Positions 56,855 through 64,000 of a DNA stretch of 64,000 bases are shown one piece after another. Location of the stretch: NCBI RefSeq assembly GCF_027474525.2, contig NZ_CP114882.2, forward strand, positions 1,674,001 through 1,738,000, read 5' to 3'. Under the pieces are notes generated by a model. It did not search any database. It saw nothing but the letters and a program-made list of their open reading frames with translations, and was not told where the DNA came from. Each line of letters opens with the position of its first letter. Position 1 is the stretch's first letter. The translations under genes were made by a program, and so were the position numbers. The stretch is from Flavobacterium lacustre. GTDB lineage: Bacteria; Bacteroidota; Bacteroidia; Flavobacteriales; Flavobacteriaceae.

Positions 56855-59224
56855 ATGAATCAAACAACGTCAAACGAAAATCCAGATCAAGATTTAAATT
56901 TAAAAGCTATTTTAGATAAGTATCTAATGCATTGGAAATGGTTTTTACTGGGTGTCATTATCAGTTTAACATTAGCTTTTGTTTATTTGCGATATGCTAT
57001 TCCACTATATAAAGCAGCAACCACTATATTGGTCAAAGATGAGAAAAAAGGAGGGATGCTTTCTGAATTGTCTGCTTTTGCCGATATGGGATTGGGAACT
57101 GGTTTGAAAAGTAATGTTGACAACGAGGTTGAAATCTTAAAGTCCAGAACTTTAGTTGAGAGTACTGTTAAAAAACTTAATTTGAATATTTCCTTAATCG
57201 TTAAAGGGAAGGTTATTAATTCAGAATTGTTTAAAAAAGCGCCTATTGAGGTCTATTTTATTAATACTTCCCCTGAGTTTTATGAGTCTAAAATAACACT
57301 TCAATATTTAGCACTCAACCCTACTTCATTTGAACTAAAAAATGAGTCAGTTACAGATTCTGTAAAGTTGTTTCAGGGTGGTAAAAAAATATTTCGATAT
57401 GGAGAATTGATTAAAACAAAGTACGGGGACCTAATAATTTCTAAATCTATTGTTCGCTCCAAACAGTTTGAGGATACTACTCCCATTAGTATTTTAATCC
57501 GTCCCTTAGAAGATGTTGCTGAAAATTTTAAAAATATATTGAAAGTAACTCCTTTGAGTAAAACCAGCAGTGTTGTTGAGTTGACCATTGTGGATCCCGT
57601 AAAAACAAAAGCAGAAGATTTTTTAGATAATCTGGTTCAGATTTACAATGAAAATGCGGTTGCAGATAAAAATTTTATTTCTGAAAATACGTCGCAATTT
57701 ATCGCCAATCGTTTGAAACTGATTACGCAAGAGTTGGATGGAGTGGAACAGGACGTTGAGAGTTTTAAAAAATCCAATGATTTAACTGATATTGAATCGG
57801 AAGCGAAACTTTTTATTGAAGGCTCCAGTGAGTATAATAAAAAATTGGTGGAGACCGAAATTCAATTGAATGTGGTTTCTTCTATGTTGGATTTTATCAA
57901 GAAAAGTACTCCTTCTGATTTGTTGCCTACTACTTTAATTGATAGTAAAAGTGATGCTTCCGGATTAATCAATTCGTATAATGAATTGGTTTTGAATCGC
58001 AACCGGATTCTGAAATCGGCTACAGCGGCAAATCCTTCAGTCGTAAAAATTGAACAGGAAATAGCTTCATTAAAAGCTACAGTGTCTTCCAGCTTGGGAC
58101 GATTACAGTCCAATTTAAACATCCAAAAAAGAAATTTGAACAGCACTGAAAGTCTGTTGAATGCTAAGATTGGAAAAATTCCGGTTCAGGAGCGTCAGTT
58201 TAGAGTGATTGCCCGTCAACAGAAAGTAAAAGAAGAATTGTATTTGTATTTATTGCAAAAAAGAGAAGAAACCGCTATTTCTTTATCGGCAACCGAGCCC
58301 AATGCGCGTGTCATCGATTCGGCAAAAGCGTTAAAAATTCCTGTTTCGCCTAAAAAGAATATTATCTATTTAGCCGCTTTATTGCTTGGACTTTTGATTC
58401 CTTTTGGAGTTATCTATGTGTTGGATTTATTAGATACTAAAATTAAAAGCCGATTGGATTTAGAGGGTAATACCAAAATTCCTTTTATTGGTGATGTTCC
58501 TACTTCTGATAGTCCTAACGAAATTATTCAATCGGAGAGCCGTACCAGTTCTGCAGAAGCCTTGCGTATTGTTCGAACAAATCTTGGGTTTATGCTCCGA
58601 AACGTCAAAGAAGGGGATGCTAAAACGATCTTTTTAACCTCTACTTTTCCAAAAGAAGGAAAAACGTTTGTCTCTGTTAATTTAGCAGCAACGTTTGCTT
58701 TGTCCGGTCAAAAAGTATTATTAGTCGGAATGGATATCCGAAATCCAAGGATTGATGATTATTTGGTTTTACCCAGCCGTGGAGTAACCAATTATTTATC
58801 GTCTAAGGAATTGGATTTAAAAGATCTGATTGTTAAACAAGACGGATTTGAGCATTTTGATGTATTGCCAGCCGGAATCATTCCGCCTAATCCTGCTGAA
58901 TTGCTGATGAGCAAAAAAGTGAATGTGCTTTTTGAAACCCTTAAAAAAGAATACGATTATATTATTGTGGATACTGCGCCTGTCAGTTTAGTGACGGATA
59001 CGCTATTGATCGCCAGTCATGCTGATTGCTTTATTTATGTAGCCAGAGCCAATTTCCTTGAAAAACGTATGTTGAGTATCGTTAACGGTCTTTACAAAGA
59101 ACAAAAATTACCTAATATGTGTCTGCTTCTTAATGATACCGATTCCACCAAAGGCTACGGCTACGGGTATGGGTATGGTGTGAATGTTAAAAAAGTGGCT
59201 TGGTATAAGAAGTTGTGGCAGTAA
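56855..59224 (+). CDS. Wzc-like chain-length regulator and BY-type tyrosine kinase (module 2)
   Basis: A 789-residue inner-membrane protein with helices near 32-52 and 505-525 around a coiled-coil-rich periplasmic domain. The kinase has Walker A FPKEGKT at about 597-604, Walker A' LLVGMDIRNPRI and Walker B YIIVDTAPVS. A shorter Tyr/Gly tail (GYGYGYGYGV) precedes the C-terminus. The module 1 kinase tail is longer. The cognate phosphatase gene is convergent at 59439. Confidence 0.9.
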   Translation: MNQTTSNENPDQDLNLKAILDKYLMHWKWFLLGVIISLTLAFVYLRYAIPLYKAATTILVKDEKKGGMLSELSAFADMGLGTGLKSNVDNEVEILKSRTLVESTVKKLNLNISLIVKGKVINSELFKKAPIEVYFINTSPEFYESKITLQYLALNPTSFELKNESVTDSVKLFQGGKKIFRYGELIKTKYGDLIISKSIVRSKQFEDTTPISILIRPLEDVAENFKNILKVTPLSKTSSVVELTIVDPVKTKAEDFLDNLVQIYNENAVADKNFISENTSQFIANRLKLITQELDGVEQDVESFKKSNDLTDIESEAKLFIEGSSEYNKKLVETEIQLNVVSSMLDFIKKSTPSDLLPTTLIDSKSDASGLINSYNELVLNRNRILKSATAANPSVVKIEQEIASLKATVSSSLGRLQSNLNIQKRNLNSTESLLNAKIGKIPVQERQFRVIARQQKVKEELYLYLLQKREETAISLSATEPNARVIDSAKALKIPVSPKKNIIYLAALLLGLLIPFGVIYVLDLLDTKIKSRLDLEGNTKIPFIGDVPTSDSPNEIIQSESRTSSAEALRIVRTNLGFMLRNVKEGDAKTIFLTSTFPKEGKTFVSVNLAATFALSGQKVLLVGMDIRNPRIDDYLVLPSRGVTNYLSSKELDLKDLIVKQDGFEHFDVLPAGIIPPNPAELLMSKKVNVLFETLKKEYDYIIVDTAPVSLVTDTLLIASHADCFIYVARANFLEKRMLSIVNGLYKEQKLPNMCLLLNDTDSTKGYGYGYGYGVNVKKVAWYKKLWQ

Positions 59225-59433
59225 TAGGTGTTGGGTACTGGGTACTGGGTTTTGGGTACTGGGTGAGTGGTGAGAAGTGAGTTGTGAGTTGTGAAATGGT
59301 GAGTGGTGAAATGGTGAGTTGTGAGTGGTGAAAGGGTGATAAGTGAATGGTGAAAAAAGTAACAGAATTCAGGTGATAGATTTTGGTTTTGGGTGTTAGG
59401 TCTTGGGTCTTGGTACTAAGTAGCAGCATTCGG
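59225..59433. repeat. Composite heptamer array filling a convergent gap
   Basis: GGGTACT GGGTACT GGGTTTT (five G tracts at 59233-59263), then GTGANNN units, then AAGTAACAGAATTCAGG, then GGGTNTT units, and a last AAGTAGCAGCATTCGG. It fills the whole space between the kinase (+) and the phosphatase (-), where a terminator would be expected. Confidence 0.85.
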
Positions 59434-59438
59434 ATTGC

Positions 59439-60179
59439 CTATTCCAATTTGAAGAATTGATTGTTAGCAATTATTTCTTTCAGTGGGGTTGTATCTTTTA
59501 ATTTTACTTTAAGGTTGAAAGATTCGATGTGTTTGGTGTGGTGGACGTCACTGCCTACATAACTGTACATTCCTTTTTGAAGCAGCTGTTCTGCAATTTT
59601 GGTGATACTTTCCCCGTAATAACCTACTACTGCCAGTAAATTTAATTGAAATACGCAACCGGCTCTTTTGAGTTTTAGATATTCTTCTGTATTTTTATGG
59701 TAAAATAAATAACGTTCCGGATGCGCTAACACCGGAATATACCCCGCTACCTGCAGATCGAAAAGAATTGCATACAATTGCATTGGAGCGTTGATGTACG
59801 ACATTTCCACCAATACATAATTGTCTTTCAGGGTCAACAATTCCTCTGATTTAAAACGGGTTACGAAAGAGTCATCCATCATGTATTCTGCTGCCACTTT
59901 CAGCGGGACCTTGGTGTTGTGTTGGTTTAACTTTGTAAAGGTTGCTGACGCATTGCTGCGAATTTGTTCGTGCGAATTATCCCAAACATGCTGAATGATA
60001 TGTGGGGTGGTGATGAACTGTTTGAACCCCAGGTCCTGAAGACTTCGGGTGAGTTCCAAAGTATCCTCAAAATTTCTGGCTCCATCATCAATACCCGGCA
60101 ACAAGTGCGAATGAATATCAATATAATTGTCTGGAATTAAATCTTTGAGTACCGGTTTTGATTTGAATAGTGTTAACAT
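59439..60179 (-). CDS. CpsB/YwqE-type PHP tyrosine-protein phosphatase
   Basis: A 246-residue metal-dependent phosphatase of the PHP fold. It has YIDIHSHLLPGIDDGA near the N-terminus, ITTPHIIQHVW, VLVEMSYINAP, VLAHPERYLFY and SYVGSDVHHTKH with the metal-binding histidines. Such enzymes dephosphorylate the tyrosine cluster of Wzc-like kinases and reset chain-length control. Its position next to the module 2 kinase supports this. Confidence 0.88.
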   Translation of the reverse strand: MLTLFKSKPVLKDLIPDNYIDIHSHLLPGIDDGARNFEDTLELTRSLQDLGFKQFITTPHIIQHVWDNSHEQIRSNASATFTKLNQHNTKVPLKVAAEYMMDDSFVTRFKSEELLTLKDNYVLVEMSYINAPMQLYAILFDLQVAGYIPVLAHPERYLFYHKNTEEYLKLKRAGCVFQLNLLAVVGYYGESITKIAEQLLQKGMYSYVGSDVHHTKHIESFNLKVKLKDTTPLKEIIANNQFFKLE

Positions 60180-60299
60180 GGTGTAAAGGTAAAAAAAAAG
60201 TGTTGGTATATTGTATGGTATGATTTTTTAATACTTTGAACGGTGTAGTTTTTACCCAGATGGCTTGATTGTTTATCAATACTGACTCTCCAATTTTTT

Positions 60300-61055
60300 T
60301 TATGGAATATGATAGGCGATGCAAGTTGCTGTGTTGTATTTTCGGTGCAGGAAAACGTGTTTTTTTCGGTCTTGTTTCATGAAGCCTATGAATAAAAAAG
60401 TAAGGTGCAATTGGTCTCCTTTGGGTTTTTCGGTTGTAAGGGTTATCGTTTGTTTTTCGGATTCTTTGTCTAAAATACAATCCGTGCTGTAGCAAGTGTC
60501 GAAAGTTTCCTTTTCGAAATTCCAATTGGCTGTTGCGGCAGCGAAAACTACGTGAGTAGCTTCTTCCGGCCAGTCTAGCTGTTCTTTGGCTATGAAATTT
60601 TCCAGAACCACTGTTTGCGTTTCAACTAAGCATTGTTCTTTTATTTTCAACACTTGGCGCATCGGTCTTAGTTTATTGCTTTCAAAAAATAAAAGGGCTT
60701 CTTTGCCTTCGTCAGTTTTTAAGCCTTCTATCAGTGTTCTTTCCCCTTTTGGTTGTGTGGTGTCTTCCTGGAGTATTTCAAGAAGAAGTTTGTTTATTCT
60801 GCCCGCTACACTTCCGTCTTTGGCTAGTTTGTTGAATCGTGCCGCGAGTTGGCGAAATTGGAACGCTTTTTTTGAACAATGACCAAGTTCTTTTCCCTGA
60901 TTCCGTATTGGATCAAAAATAGGGTTGTTTTTAAAGTCTTTGGATGTTACACCTGTTTTTCCTTTTTTACGGACATAATTGATACCGTCCGCTACGACGA
61001 AGTTTAAGTCGTCTAAAGTGCCTTGGATTTGGAATGGGGCGATTACTTTGGCCAT
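60300..61055 (-). CDS. Conserved protein of unknown function
   Basis: A 251-residue soluble protein without signal peptide. The N-terminus has IQGTLDDLNFVVADGINYVRKKGKTG and NPIFDPIRNQGKELGHCSKKAFQFRQ. This G-x-L...F...G...R-x-K-G...P-x-F...R-x-N/Q-x-x-E-x-G layout is one I associate with a widespread Bacteroidota family without known function. The C-terminal half is predicted beta-rich. It is unrelated to polysaccharide enzymes and may be a passenger in the locus. Confidence 0.6.
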   Translation of the reverse strand: MAKVIAPFQIQGTLDDLNFVVADGINYVRKKGKTGVTSKDFKNNPIFDPIRNQGKELGHCSKKAFQFRQLAARFNKLAKDGSVAGRINKLLLEILQEDTTQPKGERTLIEGLKTDEGKEALLFFESNKLRPMRQVLKIKEQCLVETQTVVLENFIAKEQLDWPEEATHVVFAAATANWNFEKETFDTCYSTDCILDKESEKQTITLTTEKPKGDQLHLTFLFIGFMKQDRKKHVFLHRKYNTATCIAYHIP

Positions 61056-61374
61056 AGGTTTTATTTTAGTTTTATGTGTTTAAATATACGGCCTTTTGTG
61101 TCAATAAGAAAGTGTTTTTCTTACATTTTTTTACCAATTTACTTGTGTGATTGAGTCTCGTTCTTTTCTTTTTTCATAGTATTTACTCACTGAATTGACC
61201 TAAATTAGCTAGTGGCAATTTTTATTTGCGTTTTTTTAACCGAATTCCTGGAGTGCTTTAAAATTAATACCAAACCAAGACGCAAATTATTATATTTGTA
61301 CTTAACAATATTTTACGATAGATTTAAAATTCAAAAAGAAAAGCCAAACGTTTTTGGTTCGCTATTCCCTTATT
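61056..61374. promoter_or_regulatory. Divergent intergenic region with wzm promoter
   Basis: TATATTTG at 61291-61298 is an exact -7 match on the plus strand, about 75 bases before the wzm-like ATG. No array is present, in contrast to the downstream gaps. Nothing else recognised in this 319-base gap. Confidence 0.5.
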
Positions 61375-62244
61375 ATGAGTACTACTGAGTCTACACCTAA
61401 CTCCTGGTTGTTTGAAATAACACCTAAAAACAAATTTTTTTCCCTTAATTTGAAGGAAGTGTGGCAATACCGTGATTTGTTGCTGCTTTTTGTAAAGCGC
61501 GATGTGGTTACGGTATATAAGCAAACCGTTTTGGGACCGCTTTGGTACTTGATTCAGCCGCTGTTTACTTCGGTAACTTTTACGATTATTTTCAATAGTG
61601 TGGCGGGTATTAATACCGGAACAGTACCTCCTTTTTTGTTTAATTTGGCCGGAATCACCGTTTGGAATTATTTTACAGCTTGTCTGAATGGTACTTCCAA
61701 TACTTTTGGCAGCAATGCCGGAATTTTTGGTAAAGTTTATTTTCCCCGTATCATTGTTCCCCTGTCTATCGTGATTTCTAATTTGTTGAAATTTGGAATT
61801 CAGTTTTTTATCTTTATTTGTTTTTACCTGTACTATTATCTTCAAGGGGCTGCAATAGGAATGAATGCAACGACCTTATTTTTTCCGTTACTGATTGTTA
61901 TGATGGGCATTTTAGGTTTGGGCTTGGGGATGTTTATATCGTCCTTGGTTACTAAATACCGTGATTTTAGTAATTTGGTTGGTTTTGGTGTGCAGTTGTT
62001 GATGTATGTATCGGCTGTTATGTATCCAATGGCATTAATCAAAGAAAAATTACCTACTTACGGCTGGCTTGTGGAATACAATCCACTGGCTTATGTGATA
62101 GAAACTACGCGCTACATGTTGCTTGATGTCGGTCATATCTCTCTCTTAGGTTTGGGGTATACTTTTTTAGTGATGATTACTGTGTTTTTTGTCGGAGTGT
62201 TGATTTTTAACAGGACGGAGAAGAGTTTTATTGATACGGTTTAG
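61375..62244 (+). CDS. wzm: Polysaccharide ABC exporter permease (Wzm/KpsM/TagG-like)
   Basis: A 289-residue inner-membrane protein with six hydrophobic segments. FFSLNLKEVWQYRDLLLLFVKRDVVTVYKQTVLGPLWYLIQPL is the coupling-helix/ABC-2 N-terminal region, and VEYNPLAYVIETTRYMLL is the typical end region. It exports a lipid-linked glycan with the ATPase encoded at 63061. ATG 61375 is used; a TTG start at 61354 is possible but not needed. The stop is directly followed by a GTGANNN array. Confidence 0.9.
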   Translation: MSTTESTPNSWLFEITPKNKFFSLNLKEVWQYRDLLLLFVKRDVVTVYKQTVLGPLWYLIQPLFTSVTFTIIFNSVAGINTGTVPPFLFNLAGITVWNYFTACLNGTSNTFGSNAGIFGKVYFPRIIVPLSIVISNLLKFGIQFFIFICFYLYYYLQGAAIGMNATTLFFPLLIVMMGILGLGLGMFISSLVTKYRDFSNLVGFGVQLLMYVSAVMYPMALIKEKLPTYGWLVEYNPLAYVIETTRYMLLDVGHISLLGLGYTFLVMITVFFVGVLIFNRTEKSFIDTV

Positions 62245-62251
62245 GTGTGTT

Positions 62252-62440
<189 letters not shown>

Positions 62441-62443
62441 GAT

Positions 62444-62791
62444 ATGGATCATAAAGATTTGGAGGTTTGGAAGAAGAGCATGGATTTGGTGATTATGGTC
62501 TATCAAATTACACAAATGTTTCCAGACACTGAGAAGTATGGTTTAACGAGTCAGATGAGAAGGGCAGCGGTATCTATTCCTTCTAACATTGCCGAGGGAG
62601 CAGCACGGAAGGGTGATAAGGAGCTCATGCAGTTTCTTTCTATTTCAATAGGGTCGCTTTCAGAGTTGGAAACTCAATATTTAATTGCTATACGATTGGG
62701 TTTTGTGACAAAAGAAGCCACTTTTGATCTGCAACTGATTGATGTTAAAAAGCTTTTGATTGGTTTTAAGAATTATATAAGTAGGAAGTGA
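62444..62791 (+). CDS. Four-helix-bundle protein, S23 / rRNA-intervening-sequence type (copy 2)
   Basis: A 115-residue helical protein, the same length as the gene at 37209. The shared pattern is LEVWK, YQITQMFP, YGLTSQMRR, SIPSNIAEGAAR, KELMQFLSISIGSLSE, so they are paralogues, not recent duplicates. It lies between the permease and ATPase genes of the ABC exporter and is surrounded by GTGANNN arrays. The ATG at 62444 is used because an earlier ATG at 62390 would translate the inverted array. The TGA stop is itself part of the first repeat unit of the next array. Function not established. Confidence 0.85.
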   Translation: MDHKDLEVWKKSMDLVIMVYQITQMFPDTEKYGLTSQMRRAAVSIPSNIAEGAARKGDKELMQFLSISIGSLSELETQYLIAIRLGFVTKEATFDLQLIDVKKLLIGFKNYISRK

Positions 62792-63055
62792 ATAGTGAAT
62801 AGTGAATGGTGAATGGTGAGTTGTGAGTTGTGAGAAGTGAGGGGTGAGTTGTGAGTGGTGAGTTGTGAGTTGTGAAAAGTGAAAGGTGAGTTGTGAATGG
62901 TGAAAGTTGAGAAGTGAATTGTGAGTGATGATGCGCTATCTTACCAAAAAAATAAAAAAAGAAAATATTATATAGCTAAAAAACGAGTAAAATGAAACGG
63001 AATTGTGAATAGTAAGAAGTTGTTCTCTATTCACCTTTCACTATTCACTTCTCCC
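62788..63055. repeat. GTGANNN array, AT-rich spacer and reverse-oriented array before wzt
   Basis: Forward units run from 62788 (which contains the stop codon of the four-helix gene) to about 62930. A spacer of A-rich sequence follows. A short forward piece (about 63003-63020) is mirrored by CTATTCACCTTTCACTATTC near 63028-63050, just before the ATG at 63061. Confidence 0.83.
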
Positions 63056-63060
63056 GAATT

Positions 63061-64000
63061 ATGAAAGACATTATATTAAAAGCCGAAAATATCTCTAAGC
63101 AATACCGACTGGGGCAAGTGGGTACCGGTACTATGGCGCATGATTTGAACCGTTGGTGGCATCAGATCCGCGGGAAGGAGAATCCGTATTTGAAAATAGG
63201 GGATACGAATGACCGCAGTACTAAAGGCAGCAGTGATTATGTGTGGGCTTTGCAGGATATTAATTTTGAGGTGGAGCGTGGTGAAATTTTAGGGATTATA
63301 GGAAAAAATGGCGCGGGTAAATCTACTTTGTTGAAGATATTGTCCCGAGTGACTGCTCCCACTACCGGCAGTATTAAGTTTGGCGGTCGCGTGGCTTCTT
63401 TGCTTGAAGTGGGGACCGGATTTAACGGCGAAATGACGGGCAGGGAAAATATTTACCTGAATGGTGCCATTTTAGGGATGACCAAAAAAGAAATCACTTC
63501 TAAGATTGATGCCATTATTGATTTCTCCGGTTGCGAACGCTATATAGATACCCCCGTAAAGCGATACAGCAGCGGGATGTATGTGCGTTTGGCTTTTGCT
63601 GTAGCCGCGTTTCTAGAGCCTGAAATTTTGATTATCGATGAGGTTTTGGCTGTGGGTGATGCGGAGTTCCAGAAGAAAGCCATTGGGAAGATGCAGGATA
63701 TTTCTAAAACAGGAGGCCGAACGGTCTTGTTTGTTAGTCATAATATGGGATCTATAGCTAGTTTGTGTAAATCAGGAATTTATATGGAAAATGGGAAGAT
63801 CATTATGCAAGATAATATTTCAAAAATAATTGATGCTTATGTGAGTTCGAATTCGAATTCTGAAAGTTATAATTGTATTAAAGATGATGTTAATTTTATT
63901 TCAGGGGTTAAAATTTTAAATAAAGGTATTGAAACAAATCAATTTGGTATAAATGATAAAATTCAAATTTCTATCAAAGGTATTTTGGGTAATATTGAAC
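63061..64000 (+). CDS. wzt: Polysaccharide ABC exporter ATPase (Wzt-like), truncated by window end
   Basis: An open frame from ATG 63061 to the window end, at least 313 residues. The N-terminus KDIILKAENISKQYRLG leads to Walker A GKNGAGKST (about 81-89), the Q-loop region LEVGTGFNGEMTGRENIYLNG, the signature YSSGM (169-173), Walker B LIIDEVLAVGD (about 190-200) and the switch SHN near 226. An extra C-terminal part begins after about 260, as in Wzt proteins whose C-terminal domain binds the glycan end. It partners with the permease at 61375, despite the four-helix gene in between. Confidence 0.92.
   Translation, partial: MKDIILKAENISKQYRLGQVGTGTMAHDLNRWWHQIRGKENPYLKIGDTNDRSTKGSSDYVWALQDINFEVERGEILGIIGKNGAGKSTLLKILSRVTAPTTGSIKFGGRVASLLEVGTGFNGEMTGRENIYLNGAILGMTKKEITSKIDAIIDFSGCERYIDTPVKRYSSGMYVRLAFAVAAFLEPEILIIDEVLAVGDAEFQKKAIGKMQDISKTGGRTVLFVSHNMGSIASLCKSGIYMENGKIIMQDNISKIIDAYVSSNSNSESYNCIKDDVNFISGVKILNKGIETNQFGINDKIQISIKGILGNIE

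Noticed and set aside
59187..59429. Minus-strand frame rich in Ser, Thr, His and Pro
   Set aside because: It is the translation of the reversed heptamer array. No start signal and no independent conservation are visible.
61324..61845. 173-residue minus-strand frame opposite the wzm-like gene
   Set aside because: Shadow of the permease gene on the other strand, basic and without family features.

Overview
The window looks like a chromosome segment of a Flavobacterium-type member of the Bacteroidota. The evidence is low GC, repeated Bacteroidota -7 promoter boxes (TAnnTTTG), a type IX secretion sorting domain, an S46 dipeptidyl-peptidase, a UpxY/RfaH-like antiterminator and the style of the polysaccharide genes. 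Functions are assigned by reading motifs and family resemblance; no database search was run.

Bases 1-24,400 are mostly housekeeping: the tail of a T9SS cargo protein, a tiny secreted protein, hpt, adk, a CNNM/CorC membrane protein, obg, an S46 peptidase, a TPR protein, mpl, radC, a YjjG-type phosphatase, rarA (minus), a rhomboid protease, rlmB and an erythromycin-esterase-like gene (both minus), eno, gltA, two amidinotransferase-fold hydrolases, marC (minus), a CoA-binding protein, a sodium:solute symporter (minus) and recR. Several genes are separated by clear hairpin terminators. Two copies of a dispersed, structured intergenic repeat lie at 1809-1946 and 12510-12648.

Bases 24,470-64,000 form one large surface-polysaccharide locus. 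It starts with an export pair (Wza-like lipoprotein, Wzc-like tyrosine kinase), a UDP-GlcNAc 4-epimerase, a UDP-glucose dehydrogenase and a UpxY-type antiterminator. Nucleotide-sugar genes follow: rfbB, a UDP-HexNAc dehydrogenase, a glycerol-phosphate-type cytidylyltransferase, manC, fcl and gmd. The core at 39.4-48.7 kb is visibly AT-rich: flippase, pyruvyltransferase, three glycosyltransferases, an acetyltransferase, a Wzy-like polymerase and a WecG/TagA-type transferase. Then come a WbpV-like reductase, a WecA/WbpL-like initiating transferase, and a set resembling the bacillosamine pathway (PglD-, PglC-, PglE- and PglF-like). A second Wza/Wzc pair, a CpsB-type phosphatase on the minus strand, an unknown conserved protein and an ABC exporter (Wzm, then Wzt running off the window) complete it.

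The most unusual feature is in the spaces between the polysaccharide genes. From 30.8 kb to 63.06 kb many intergenic gaps are filled with degenerate 7-bp repeats of four families: GTGANNN, GGGTNTT, CGTNNNN and a GTTAATC/GTTGATC type. They begin at, or even inside, stop codons. Several fold back on themselves just before the next start codon. Four share a fixed order (GGGT array, GTGA array, junction motif), and five can form G-quadruplexes. Two small four-helix-bundle (S23 / rRNA-intervening-sequence type) genes sit inside such arrays. Each array pair is of a different family, and each insertion splits a pair of functionally linked genes (fcl/gmd and wzm/wzt). This is my best candidate for an undescribed system. 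The AT-rich core contains none of these arrays but is bracketed by them.
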